Positions 35,691 through 44,102 of a stretch of 64,000 nucleotides of DNA are shown piece after piece. Made by a program: the position numbers and the translations under genes. Under the pieces are notes generated by a model. That model saw only the letters and a list, made by a program, of their open reading frames with translations. It did not search any database and was not told where the DNA came from. The number at the start of each line of letters is the position of its first letter. Positions within the stretch are counted from its first letter, which is position 1. The DNA comes from Kitasatospora phosalacinea (GTDB lineage Bacteria > Actinomycetota > Actinomycetes > Streptomycetales > Streptomycetaceae), in assembly GCF_000717185.1 (NCBI RefSeq), contig NZ_JNYE01000036.1, forward strand, positions 42,420 through 106,419. Reading direction: 5' to 3'.

Positions 35691-35728
35691 CCGTGCGGGG
35701 CGGGCCCGAGGGTGCCCGCCCCGCACGG
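35691..35728 (+). terminator. Terminator after the nested-domain levanase
   Basis: A perfect 15-bp stem (CCGTGCGGGGCGGGC and its complement) with an 8-base loop starts 5 bases past the stop. Confidence 0.85.
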
Positions 35729-35972
35729 TCCCCCTCCCGACCCCGCACGGCCCCCTCCGGCCCCGTCCTCGCACGGGCACCGGGTGCGTCCCGTCCGATC
35801 CGGAGACCGGGACCGGCCGTATCCGTTCCGGCCTCCGCCGAGTGAACTCCGCGCCATCCCCCACCCCGCGGCCTGCCCCACCGCGCCACCCCCACCGCGG
35901 CACGCCGCTCCCCAGGACCCACCCGCACGGGCACCCCACCCGCCCCGGGGGTCCGGACCCGAGGAGACCCAC

Positions 35973-38027
35973 ATGCGCGACCGAACCGTCACGCACCACC
36001 GCTCCAAGCGCCTGCTCGCCCTCTCCGCCGCCGCCGTCCTCGGCCTGGCGCTCCTCGCGCCCTCCGCCGACGCGCAGACCTCGTACACCGAGACCTACCG
36101 GCCCCAGCTGCACTTCTCGCCCGCCCAGAACTGGATGAACGACCCCAACGGCCCGATCTGGTACAAGGGCACGTACCACCTCTTCTTCCAGTACAACCCC
36201 TCGGGGAACACCTGGGGCAACATGTCCTGGGGACACGCGACCAGCCCCGACCTGGTCCACTGGACCGAGCAGCCGATCGCCCTCCCCCAGGACGCCGACG
36301 AGATGGTCTTCTCCGGCGGAGTCGTCCTCGACAAGAACAACACCACCGGCTTCGGCACCAGCACCAACCCCCCGCTGGTCGCGGTCTACACCAGCAACCG
36401 CAAGGCCGACGGCGTGCAGGCCCAGTCGCTGGCCTACTCCACCGACGGCGGCACCACCTGGACCAAGTACGCCGGCAGCCCCGTCCTCACCATCGGCTCC
36501 CAGAACTTCCGCGACCCCAAGGTCTTCTGGAACGCCCGGACCAACAGCTGGCTCATGACGGTCGCCCTGTCCGCCGACCACAAGGTGAGCTTCTACTCCT
36601 CCCCGAACCTGAAGACCTGGACCAAGCTCAGCGACTTCGGACCGGCGGGCGCCACCGGCGGCCTGTGGGAGTGCCCGGACCTCTTCCAGCTCCCGGTGGA
36701 CGGCGACCCGGCGCGCACCAAGTGGGTCCTGGTCGTCAACATCAACCCCGGAGGCCCCCAGAACACCTCCGCCGCCCAGTACTTCGTCGGCGACTTCGAC
36801 GGCACGACCTTCACCCCGGACGGACCCGCCACCTCCACCCCGCCCACGGGAACGGTCCTCGCCGACTTCGAGGGGAGCGCCTACGGGTCCTGGACGACCA
36901 CCGGCACCGCCTTCGGCACCGCCCCCGCCCAAGGCACCCTCCCGGGCCAGCAGAACGTCACCGGCTACCTCGGCAAGGGACTCGTCAACTCCTTCCTCCA
37001 GGGCGACGCCACCACCGGCACCCTCACCTCCCCCGCCTTCACCGTCGACAAGCCGTACCTGAACTTCCTGGTCGGCGGCGGCAACCACCCCAACTCCCAA
37101 CCCAACCCCACCACCGTCAACCTCCTGGTCGACGGCGCCGTCGTCAGGACCACCACCGGCAAGGACAACGAAGCACTCGACCAGGCCCAATGGGACCTGC
37201 GCAGCCTCGCCGGCAAGCAGGCCCGGATCCAGATCGTCGACAACAACACCGGCGGCTGGGGCCACATCAACGCCGACCAGTTCACCCTCACCGACACCCC
37301 CGCCCAGAACCAGGCTGCCAACGTCCACTGGATGGACTACGGAGCCGACTTCTACGCCGCCACCTCCTTCAACGACGAGCCCGCCGGCCGACGCGTGGTC
37401 ATCGGCTGGATGAACAACTGGCAGTACGGAGGGAACATCCCCACCTCCCCCTGGCGCAGCGCCGACTCCCTGCCCCGGGAGCTCTCGCTGAAGACGGTGG
37501 ACGGCGCCCCGCAGCTGGTGCAGGTGCCGGTCGAGGAACTGGAGCAGCTGCGGACGGGGACGGTCGGCACCGCACCGGCGACGGCCGTCGCGGCCGGTGC
37601 CGACGTACCCCTGAGCACCCAGGGCGCCCTGCTCGACATCACGGCCACCCTGCGGGCCGGCACCGCGCAGGACTTCGGCATCAAGGTCCACACCGGGGGC
37701 GGCCAGGAGACCCGCATCGGCTACGACACCACCACCCAGGAGCTGTACGTCGACCGGACGCGCTCGGGCGACTCCTCCTTCGGCGGGAACTTCGCCGCCG
37801 TGCACCGCGCACCGCTCAGCCTCGACGCCGACGGCAAGCTGCAACTGCGCGTCGTCGTCGACACCTCCTCCGTCGAGGTGTACGCGGCGGACGGCCGGGT
37901 CGTCATGACCGACCAGATCTTCCCCAACCCCGCCAACAACGGCGTCTCCGCCTACGCCACCGGCGGCATCGCCTCCCTGGACGCCTTCAGCGCCCAGAAA
38001 CTGAACTCCATCTGGGCCGACCGCTGA
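35973..38027 (+). CDS. Secreted GH32 levanase with single jelly-roll insertion
   Basis: The 684-residue paralogue of the preceding enzyme has a signal peptide (cleavage near ADA-QTS), WMNDPNG (Asp57), FRDPKV (Asp181) and WECPD (Glu233). One jelly-roll domain (about residues 293-443) is inserted at the same place in the propeller as in the larger enzyme, and the core resumes at VHWMDYGADFYAAT. GAGGAG precedes the ATG. The pair probably arose by gene duplication followed by duplication of the insert in the upstream copy. It is expected to release fructose from levan. Confidence 0.92.
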   Translation: MRDRTVTHHRSKRLLALSAAAVLGLALLAPSADAQTSYTETYRPQLHFSPAQNWMNDPNGPIWYKGTYHLFFQYNPSGNTWGNMSWGHATSPDLVHWTEQPIALPQDADEMVFSGGVVLDKNNTTGFGTSTNPPLVAVYTSNRKADGVQAQSLAYSTDGGTTWTKYAGSPVLTIGSQNFRDPKVFWNARTNSWLMTVALSADHKVSFYSSPNLKTWTKLSDFGPAGATGGLWECPDLFQLPVDGDPARTKWVLVVNINPGGPQNTSAAQYFVGDFDGTTFTPDGPATSTPPTGTVLADFEGSAYGSWTTTGTAFGTAPAQGTLPGQQNVTGYLGKGLVNSFLQGDATTGTLTSPAFTVDKPYLNFLVGGGNHPNSQPNPTTVNLLVDGAVVRTTTGKDNEALDQAQWDLRSLAGKQARIQIVDNNTGGWGHINADQFTLTDTPAQNQAANVHWMDYGADFYAATSFNDEPAGRRVVIGWMNNWQYGGNIPTSPWRSADSLPRELSLKTVDGAPQLVQVPVEELEQLRTGTVGTAPATAVAAGADVPLSTQGALLDITATLRAGTAQDFGIKVHTGGGQETRIGYDTTTQELYVDRTRSGDSSFGGNFAAVHRAPLSLDADGKLQLRVVVDTSSVEVYAADGRVVMTDQIFPNPANNGVSAYATGGIASLDAFSAQKLNSIWADR

Positions 38028-38054
38028 TCCCACCGCCCACTGCCCACTGCCCAC

Positions 38055-38092
38055 TGCCCCGGAGCGCGCCTCACCACCCGCACTCCGGGGCA
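38055..38092 (+). terminator. Terminator after the second levanase
   Basis: A 10-bp perfect stem (TGCCCCGGAG and its complement) with an 18-base loop. A short CCCACTG triple repeat precedes it. Confidence 0.6.
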
Positions 38093-38561
38093 GCCCCGAG
38101 CCCGACACTGCATGAAGGACAGCGGGCGAGCGCCGTAGGGCGGTCCGTGAACTTCAACGGCGCGCAGCCCACGGCAGGCGACCGACGGCACGGAGCCGGG
38201 CGCCGCCGCGGAACGCGGGCTGCGACGGGCCGGCTTCCGGGGATGCCCGCCCGGCCTCGCCGTCCGCGGAGCGCGCCCGACCGCTTTCCCGGTAGGCGGG
38301 GGCGTTCTTGCCGGGGCCCCTCGGGGGTGGCGAGCTCGCTGAGGGCCGCGGTCTCCTGGGTCCGGTTCACCGCGCAGTCGAGGACGCGGCCCAGCGCGGA
38401 GGCCCGCCGTCCTCCCGGCTGCGCCACGCGGTCACGGTGTCGCTCCCGGGCGGCGCGTGGCTGCCCAGCACGCCTCGGTCGTACTCGTCCGGGGAGAGCG
38501 TCCTCTCGCCGTGGAAGCACCGGTCGAGCGCGCGCAGGACGGCGGACTCCCCCGAGCCGGT
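38093..38561. other. Unassigned region between the fructan locus and the stress module
   Basis: Frames are open on both strands because of high GC, but no domain was recognised. A minus-strand frame reading AVLRALDRCFHGERTLSPDE around 38.4-38.5 kb looks protein-like and may be a decayed gene. Confidence 0.3.
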
Positions 38562-38915
38562 CTACCGGGGGCCCGGACGCCGGCCGCGGTTGCGGCGGGG
38601 GTCGAGCGCGTCGCGCAGGGGGTGGAGGTCCGCGAGGGTGACCTGCTGGGCGAACCGGGTCAGCAGGCGGCGCAGGCTCCGCTCGTCCCGGTCGCGGACG
38701 GCTTCGGCAAGGGCTGCCGCCAGTGACGTCCGATCGTGCGGGTCGGATCCGCGTCCTCGACCTGCCGTTCCCGGTTCTTCCACCGGTCCGCCCTCTCGTC
38801 CGTGTCTGCTGCTCGTGGCCCTGGCCGGGTCCCCGCACACCGCGCCCGCGTTCCGCAGGGCGCAGACTACCTGCCTCTCAAACACCGGAAAATCTACCCT
38901 GACTGAGGTAGACAT
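38562..38915 (-). CDS. Small hypothetical protein beside the MerR promoter
   Basis: The frame gives up to 117 residues with an Arg/Asp-rich helix (RDRDERSLRRLLTRFAQQVT) and a basic tail. The annotated ATG at 38915 overlaps the divergent promoter, so the true start may be further in. A related but broken segment (ARRLLARLVQQVAVAHLPAL) lies in the same position next to the second module copy at 49.3-49.5 kb, which supports a real gene. No family is recognised. Confidence 0.4.
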   Translation of the reverse strand: MSTSVRVDFPVFERQVVCALRNAGAVCGDPARATSSRHGREGGPVEEPGTAGRGRGSDPHDRTSLAAALAEAVRDRDERSLRRLLTRFAQQVTLADLHPLRDALDPRRNRGRRPGPR

Positions 38916-38937
38916 TGGCCTGCTGCTGGGTTAGCGT
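38893..38937 (+). promoter_or_regulatory. MerR-module promoter with TCTACC/GGTAGA inverted repeat (copy 1)
   Basis: TCTACC-N8-GGTAGA (38893-38912) overlaps a -35 box TAGACA (38909), followed by a 17-base spacer and -10 TAGCGT (38932). The second module copy has the same arrangement with the same spacing. The palindrome is a probable regulator site. Confidence 0.65.
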
Positions 38938-38943
38938 TTCTCT

Positions 38944-39411
38944 CGTAAGCGCAGGAAACAGACGGCCCGGCAGACATGAACTGGCGGGAAGTACCAGAGA
39001 AGTTCGCAGGTCGGCACGGCAGTGGGGTCCTGAAGCCAGCGTGTGTGCAGTGAGGCGACAGGGCCGACGGCCGGGCCGGGCGGCCCGCAGTCATCAGGGG
39101 CTGCCGTCGAGCAGTACCAGCAGTTCGCAGTACCAGTCCACGAAGAGGAAGAACGGAGGGACAGAGCGCCATCAGGATCGCCCGGCCCGTGATGCCTTTC
39201 ACCCGGGCGGACACCGCAGACCCCCTTTGAGTACGAGGACGGTGGTTTCCGGTCACGCATACGCGATCCCCGCAGGTCCCCTCCCCCGGGGCAGTGCGGA
39301 ACAAGGAACCCGGCCGAAGCCGGTAGATGGTGTTGTTTCCCCTTCGGGGCCCCGGAGCCGCCACGGCGCCGGGGCCCCTCGACGCGTTCTTCGGGAACCA
39401 AGAGAGGTGCA
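38944..39411 (+). promoter_or_regulatory. Long 5' leader of the MerR gene (copy 1)
   Basis: About 470 bases separate the predicted transcription start from the MerR GTG. The last ~230 bases (from 39147) are strongly conserved in the second copy (from 50069), including a GGTGGTTTCCGGTCACGCAT block, a GGAACCCGGCC..GCCGGTAGATGG block and a terminal hairpin, although no protein is evident. This suggests a structured regulatory RNA. Confidence 0.55.
39346..39378 (+). terminator. Terminator-like hairpin at the end of the MerR leader (copy 1)
   Basis: GGGGCCCCGG and CCGGGGCCCC form a 10-bp stem extended internally by GCCG/CGGC, ending 33 bases before the start codon. Its position before rather than after a gene suggests attenuation. 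Confidence 0.65.
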
Positions 39412-39771
39412 GTGACTACGACGACCGACCAGCCCCACACCCCGGACACCGTCAACTCGTTCGACGACGATGACTACCCCGCCTACACCATGGGCCGGGC
39501 CGCCGCGATGACCGGCACCACCGCCGGCTTCCTACGCACCCTGGGCGACCAGGGCCTCATCACCCCACTGCGTTCCGAGGGCGGCCACCGCCGCTACTCC
39601 CGCTACCAGCTGCGGATCGCGATGCGCGCCCGCGACCTCGTCGACCAGGGCACCGCCATCGACGCGGCCTGCCGCATCATCATCCTCGAGGACCAGCTCG
39701 AAGAAGCCCTGCGCATCAACGAACAACTCCGCCGCCGCCAGGCCGGCCCGGACGCCGCGGCCGACACCTGA
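39412..39771 (+). CDS. MerR-family HTH regulator (small)
   Basis: The 119-residue protein has a MerR-type winged helix: YTMGRAAAMTGTTAGFLRTL followed by LITPLRSEGGHRRYSRYQL, and a coiled C-terminal helix (LEDQLEEALRINEQLRRR). It lacks a ligand domain. GTG 39412 follows AGAGAGG. It sits at the head of a module with CBS, DEAD-box helicase and cold-shock genes on the other strand. Autoregulation at the upstream inverted repeat is plausible. Confidence 0.85.
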   Translation: MTTTTDQPHTPDTVNSFDDDDYPAYTMGRAAAMTGTTAGFLRTLGDQGLITPLRSEGGHRRYSRYQLRIAMRARDLVDQGTAIDAACRIIILEDQLEEALRINEQLRRRQAGPDAAADT

Positions 39772-39801
39772 CGCCGCTGCCCTCCCGTCGCGAAGCAGGC
39801 C

Positions 39802-39828
39802 CGTGGTGAGCGCCGGGCGCTCACCACG
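39802..39828 (+). terminator. Terminator after the MerR gene
   Basis: CGTGGTGAGCGCC and its reverse complement are separated by one base, so the tip opens to form a stem of about 11 bp. It begins 30 bases after the stop. Confidence 0.7.
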
Positions 39829-40141
39829 CCGGGCGCAGCGGAGCACCCCCGCCCGCCGACCGGCTCCTGCGAGAGGGCTCGGTGCAGGCAGGCGGGCTGC
39901 GCACCGCGGCGGATGGGCTGCGCACCGCGGCGGGCGGACCCGTTGCGCGGGTGCGCACCGGTGGCGGAACTCAAGGAGTGGGACGTGGCCGCCTCGGCCG
40001 GGACACCCCTGCGTTCTGACCTCCGCCGCGGCGTCCGCCCCCTGCCGCAGGTCTTCGCCCGGCTCCGACGGTAGGAGCTCCGGGGCGGGCGGGCGTCGGC
40101 CCGTGGGTGCCTTCGGCCGGTTCCTAGTGCCTGACGCGGCA
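39829..40141. other. Intergenic stretch with an 18-base direct repeat
   Basis: gggctgcgcaccgcggcg occurs at 39894-39911 and 39915-39932 (period 21). No gene was recognised. Confidence 0.45.
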
Positions 40142-40522
40142 CTAGAAGTCGAGGAGGCCGATGGCGTGGCCGTCGTGGTCCACCACCGCCCACGTGTCCA
40201 GACCGCGGGCGCGCATGGCGGCGAGGGCGTCGGCGGCCGGCATGTCGGCGGTGGCGAACGGGGCGCGGTCGAGGGTGATGTCGCGGACCGGGGTCCGCTC
40301 GGTGTACCAGGACCGGGCCTGGAAGGGCGCGAGGTGGAGCCGGGTCAGCAGCCCGGCGCAGCGGCCGTCGTCGGTGCGGACCAGGACGTGGTCCGCACCG
40401 GAGCTGTGCAGGACGTCCATCGCGGTGTCGGCGGTGACGTCGTCGCTGATCTGCAGTTCCGGGTGTTTCATGAGGTCGCCGACCGTGGTGGTGGTCGTGG
40501 GCCGTTCGAGGCTGATGGTCAT
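40142..40522 (-). CDS. CBS-domain protein (copy 1)
   Basis: The 126-residue protein consists of a pair of CBS motifs: TVGDLMKHPELQISDDVTAD and VLVRTDDGRCAGLLTRLHL, then VRDITLDRAPFATADMPAAD and WAVVDHDGHAIGLLDF. Such pairs bind adenine nucleotides and act as energy sensors. It is downstream of the DEAD-box helicase gene on the same strand. A near-identical but N-terminally altered copy is at 52259-52588. Confidence 0.82.
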   Translation of the reverse strand: MTISLERPTTTTTVGDLMKHPELQISDDVTADTAMDVLHSSGADHVLVRTDDGRCAGLLTRLHLAPFQARSWYTERTPVRDITLDRAPFATADMPAADALAAMRARGLDTWAVVDHDGHAIGLLDF

Positions 40523-40691
40523 GGGCGGTGTCCTTCGGGTCGGCGCCGCCGGTGGCGGCGGTCCGGGCGCTGGTGGGGGCGGGCCGACGGCGGCTCGCAA
40601 AGTGCGGTGGGGCCGTGACGGGCAGGGCCGGACCCGAGGGGCCGGGGCGTGCGAGCGGGCACCGTGTCGCGGCCCGGCGCCGTGCGGCGTC

Positions 40692-42194
40692 CTACCCTGC
40701 GAGGGCGGTGCGCTCGGGCGCCTGGGTGCGGGAGCCGGTGACGGTCCGGGCGGCGCGAGAGGCCCGGCGGCGCCGGTTGCGACTCGTGGAGGTGCTGCGG
40801 CGCGGGCGCTCGACGACCGGGTCGGCGATCGCGGTGGGGATGCCGGTGGGCACGCGGGCGCCGGTGATCCGGGCCAGTTCCGCGTCTCCGGCGCTGACGC
40901 GGGTGGTGACGGGGACGATGGCGGCGGTGGTCATCATGCGGTCCATCTCGCGGCGCTGGTCGGGCAGGACCAGGGTGACGACGGTGCCGGACTCGCCGGC
41001 CCGGGCGGTGCGTCCGCCGCGGTGCAGGTAGTCCTTGTGGTCGGCGGGCGGGTCCAGGTTGACGACCAGGTCGAGGCCGTCGACGTGGATGCCGCGGGCG
41101 GCGACGTTGGTGGCGATCAGGGCGGTGACCTGGCCGTTGCGGAACTGCTCCAGGGTGCGGGTGCGCTGCGGCTGGGACTTGCCGCCGTGCAGGGCCGCGG
41201 CCTTGACCCCGTTGGCGAGCAGGTCCCGCACCAGGCGGTCGGCGCCGTACTTGGTGTCGGTGAACATGATGACTCCGCCGTCGCGGGAGGCGATGTGCGC
41301 GATCGTGGCGGCCTTGTCGGTGTTCCGCACGTGCAGCACGTGGTGCTCCATGGTGCTGACCGCGCCCGCGGACGGATCCACCGAGTGCGTGACCGGGTCC
41401 TTGAGGAAGCGGCGGACCAGGCGGTCGACGTTGCGGTCCAGGGTGGCGGAGAAGAGCATCGTCTGCCCGCCCTCGGCGACCTGGTCGAGGAGTTGTACGA
41501 CCTGCGGCAGGAAACCCACGTCGGCCATCTGGTCGGCCTCGTCCAGCACCGTGGTGCCGACCCCGTCCAACCTGCAGTCACCGCGCTGGACCAGGTCCGC
41601 GAGCCGTCCGGGAGTGGCGATCACGACCTCGGCGCCGCGGGCCAGCGCCTGGGCCTGGCGGCCGATGGACACCCCGCCGACCACCGTGGCCAGGCGCAGG
41701 CGCACCGCGTGGGCGTAGGGGGCGAGGGCATCGGTGACCTGCTGGGCGAGTTCGCGGGTGGGGACCAGGACCAGCGCCAGCGGTCGCCCCGGTTCGGCCT
41801 GCCGTCCGGCGGTGCGGGCCAGCAGGGCGAGGCCGAACGCGAGGGTCTTGCCGGAGCCGGTGCGGCCGCGGCCGAGCACGTCGCGGCCGGCCAGCGAGTT
41901 CGGCAGCGTCGTGGCCTGGATCGGGAACGGCGAGGTGACGCCCTGCCGGGTCAGCGTCGTCAGCAGCGCCCCCGGCAGGTCCAGCTCGTCGAAGGACTCG
42001 ACGGCCGGCAGCGCCGGGGTCGTGCCCGCCGGCAGCGCGAACTCGCCCTGCACAGAGGGCTTCTGACGGGTACGACGGCCGACGGCGCTCCGGCCGCCGA
42101 CGGGCCGGTCACCGTAGGAGGAGCCGCCGGAGCGGGAGCCTGCGGCGGAGCGGGAGTGGGAACCCTGCGGCGAGAAGCGACTGGAACTGTTCAT
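40692..42194 (-). CDS. DEAD-box RNA helicase (copy 1)
   Basis: The 500-residue helicase has GRTGSGKT (motif I), PTRELAQQ (Ia), LDEADQM (II), SAT (III), ARGIHVDG (V) and HRGGRTARAG (VI). A Ser/Gly/Arg-rich N-terminal tail precedes the core and an Arg-rich tail follows it, features linked to RNA binding. It is of RhlE/CshA type and would unwind RNA structure in the cold or under stress. A cold-shock gene lies immediately upstream, and a 500-residue paralogue is at 52788-54290. Confidence 0.93.
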   Translation of the reverse strand: MNSSSRFSPQGSHSRSAAGSRSGGSSYGDRPVGGRSAVGRRTRQKPSVQGEFALPAGTTPALPAVESFDELDLPGALLTTLTRQGVTSPFPIQATTLPNSLAGRDVLGRGRTGSGKTLAFGLALLARTAGRQAEPGRPLALVLVPTRELAQQVTDALAPYAHAVRLRLATVVGGVSIGRQAQALARGAEVVIATPGRLADLVQRGDCRLDGVGTTVLDEADQMADVGFLPQVVQLLDQVAEGGQTMLFSATLDRNVDRLVRRFLKDPVTHSVDPSAGAVSTMEHHVLHVRNTDKAATIAHIASRDGGVIMFTDTKYGADRLVRDLLANGVKAAALHGGKSQPQRTRTLEQFRNGQVTALIATNVAARGIHVDGLDLVVNLDPPADHKDYLHRGGRTARAGESGTVVTLVLPDQRREMDRMMTTAAIVPVTTRVSAGDAELARITGARVPTGIPTAIADPVVERPRRSTSTSRNRRRRASRAARTVTGSRTQAPERTALAG

Positions 42195-42489
42195 GCGGAA
42201 GACCTTCCTCGGGACGGCGCGTCACGAGGAGGCTCCGCAGCGCCTGGGCACCGGGCGGAGACCGCAAGGGAACGGGCCGGAAGTATGACGGGCGGGGCGT
42301 GGACGGTGGAACCGTGCGGCACGTCACCTGCGGTCGGTGCTCACCGGAAAGGGGTGGGAGCAGAAGACCTCGAACCGTGGAACGTCACGGCAGGACGGCG
42401 ATCCGCACACGGCGCCGGGCGCCTCGCGTGGGGATGACCGCCGGTGGCGGGGCCCGGACCAGCCGGGACGTACGTCATGGCGCACGGCC
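42195..42489 (-). promoter_or_regulatory. Upstream region of DEAD-box helicase copy 1
   Basis: About 295 bases lie between the cold-shock terminator and the helicase ATG. The sequence is recognisably similar to the equivalent region of copy 2 (54291-54590), for example CGGGCGGGGCGTGGACGG near 42290 and 54382, so it probably holds a shared promoter and leader. No ORF is credible. Confidence 0.45.
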
Positions 42490-42529
42490 GAGGGGCCCGC
42501 ACCGAGCGTGTGCGCGGTGCGGGCCCCTC
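42490..42529 (-). terminator. Cold-shock gene terminator (copy 1)
   Basis: A 15-bp perfect stem (GAGGGGCCCGCACCG and its complement) with a 10-base loop lies 29 bases past the cold-shock stop codon. Copy 2 has the same structure. Confidence 0.85.
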
Positions 42530-42558
42530 GCTGCCGGGCGGGCGCCGTGGCAGAAGAA

Positions 42559-42762
42559 CTACAGCGGACGGATGTTCTCGGCCTGCGGGCCCTTCTGGCC
42601 CTGCGTGACGTCGAACTCGACCTTCTGGCCCTCGAGCAGCTCACGGAAGCCGTTGGCGTTGATGTTCGAGTAGTGGGCGAACACGTCGGGGCCGCCACCC
42701 TCCTGCTCGATGAAGCCGAAGCCCTTTTCCGCGTTGAACCACTTCACAGTGCCATTAGTCAT
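42559..42762 (-). CDS. Cold-shock protein, CspA family (copy 1)
   Basis: The 67-residue protein is a single cold-shock domain with RNP1 KGFGFIE and RNP2 VFAHYS, a single-stranded nucleic-acid chaperone. The ATG follows AAGGAG at eight bases. It differs from copy 2 at three positions only (2, 56, 62). An upstream RNA hairpin is conserved between the copies. Confidence 0.95.
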   Translation of the reverse strand: MTNGTVKWFNAEKGFGFIEQEGGGPDVFAHYSNINANGFRELLEGQKVEFDVTQGQKGPQAENIRPL

Positions 42763-42856
42763 AGACAAATCTCCTTCAAGGGGCTGTCCGAAGTCCGCAC
42801 GGTGCCGACTCCGAGATGCCGCGATGATGACCCACCCGGAACGAAACCGGAAAAAA

Positions 42857-42881
42857 ACGTCCGCGACACCTCAGCAGACGT
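42857..42881 (-). ncRNA. Conserved hairpin in the cold-shock 5' region (copy 1)
   Basis: An 8-bp stem (one A/C mismatch) encloses the loop gacacctca about 95 bases upstream of the cold-shock ATG. Copy 2 has a 9-bp stem with different bases but the same pairing and nearly the same loop, which is covariation. It may be an mRNA leader element; whether it lies inside the transcript is unknown. Confidence 0.5.
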
Positions 42882-43232
42882 AGAGAAATCTCATGGGAAC
42901 CACTACTGCAACTACATGCGACTCTAGCAGGCCGATGCGTTCCGTGGCGGACATTTCACCGTCGGCTCCCGGGAAACCCGCTTTCCGGCCTGCCGTCCCG
43001 GAGCCGCCGACGCGGTCAACACACCGCACCACCAGGCACATCGACGACACGAGCACCCGCCACGCCCACCCCGGAATCTCCACTGGCGGTTGCGGCGCGG
43101 ACGTCTTCCGCGAGGGTCGTGCCGTCGAGGCGGACGTCGATTGCACGGATTTCGACACGGCGGCGCGCCCGTGCTCGGCGAGTTGGAGGCGGTGCCGCCG
43201 GTCGTCGACTTCGCCCCGACCCGCTCCCGAGG

Positions 43233-43385
43233 GACCCGCCCGCGTTCGAGCGCCTGGTGCGCGAACTCTTCACCGCCGTGGGCCACGAGGCCGTCCGGGC
43301 CCCGCTCCTCCAGCACCTCGGCGCCGACGCCCTGATCGGCCTGCCGAAGCTCCCGCCCGGCCGGCAGCCGGACGACGTCGGATGA
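43233..43385 (+). pseudogene. Second remnant of an Mrr-like restriction endonuclease
   Basis: FERLVRELFTAVGHEAVRAP matches the start of an Mrr-type catalytic domain but jumps directly to LLQHLGADALIGLPKLPPGR, the C-terminal end seen in the remnant at 15.7-16.1 kb. The central catalytic part is deleted. Upstream sequence is out of frame. Confidence 0.4.
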
Positions 43386-43429
43386 CGGTGCCGTCCGGAA
43401 GTACGCGGACGTGTCCCGCGTCAAGCGGT

Positions 43430-44036
43430 CGGCAGGTTTTCGGGTTCCGGAAAGTTGGGGACGAGCGGGTCCGCAGCACCGAATCCGCGCTCACGTGAGC
43501 CGTTCTGCCCAGGCGTGCGGACCCGGGTTCGGACGTGCCGCGGCTCCGGTCGGGTGCCGCGGCACCCCTCGATGCGGAACGAGCGGAACGGTCCGCCGTT
43601 GTCGGTGACGATGATGGCCAACGGCTTCAGGCTCCCGTCCACGTCGCGCGGGGCGAGCTCGGCCGGTGGCCTTCCGGCCAGCAACTCCGCTTCCCTGATG
43701 GGGAGTTCGATCGCGGCGACGGCGTCGTGCCGGTTCGCGGTGGGCGCCACGTGCCGGCCCGGCTCGTACTTCGACCAGTGGTCCCGACAGCCCGCGAGCC
43801 GCCAGGTGCCAGGTGCCGCCACCGGTCGTCTCGAACTCGCAGAAGTCGAGCTGCCGGACCCGGATCGGGCCGGTCGGCTCGGTCGCGAAGGCGGCCTTGC
43901 GGTGGGCCCGGGCCTGGTGCGCGAGCGCGTGCCTGGTGATGGCGCCAGGTCCGCTCGGGCACGCCGACCGCGAAGAACTCGGCACCCCCGCCAACCGCAC
44001 CCCGCGCCTCGACGACCCCGCCGAGGACCGGCCCAT
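43430..44036 (-). pseudogene. Integrase-core (DDE) transposase remnant
   Basis: Two minus-strand frames together give an IS3/IS481-like integrase core: IRVRQLDFCEFETTGGGTW in one, then HWSKYEPGRHVAPTANRHDA, KPLAIIVTDNGGPFRSF and RTRVRTPGQNGSRERGFG in the other, covering the first two catalytic Asp regions and the ERGFG block. The frame change coincides with a 7-base duplication (GGCACCTGGCACCTGG) near 43805. N-terminal HTH parts are lost. Confidence 0.65.
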
Positions 44037-44060
44037 GCGGTCCGGCCACCACCTGAGGCG

Positions 44061-44100
44061 GCAACAGAAAGAGCCGGCACCTGGTCTCCCAAGTACCGGC
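44061..44100 (-). repeat. Hairpin repeat shared with 62.8 kb (copy 1)
   Basis: A segment of about 39 bases starting CAACAGAAAGAGCCGG is repeated at 62819-62858 with two mismatches. Read on the minus strand it is a GCCGG-stem hairpin followed by CTCTTTCTGTTG, which resembles an intrinsic terminator. Both copies lie just upstream of a minus-strand transposase remnant. Confidence 0.55.
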
Positions 44101-44102
44101 CC

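Noticed and set aside
32572..35934. An 1120-residue antisense frame over the LacI and levanase genes
   Set aside because: Repetitive Gly/Val/Asp/Glu composition and no motif; the sense strand carries complete GH32 and LacI proteins.
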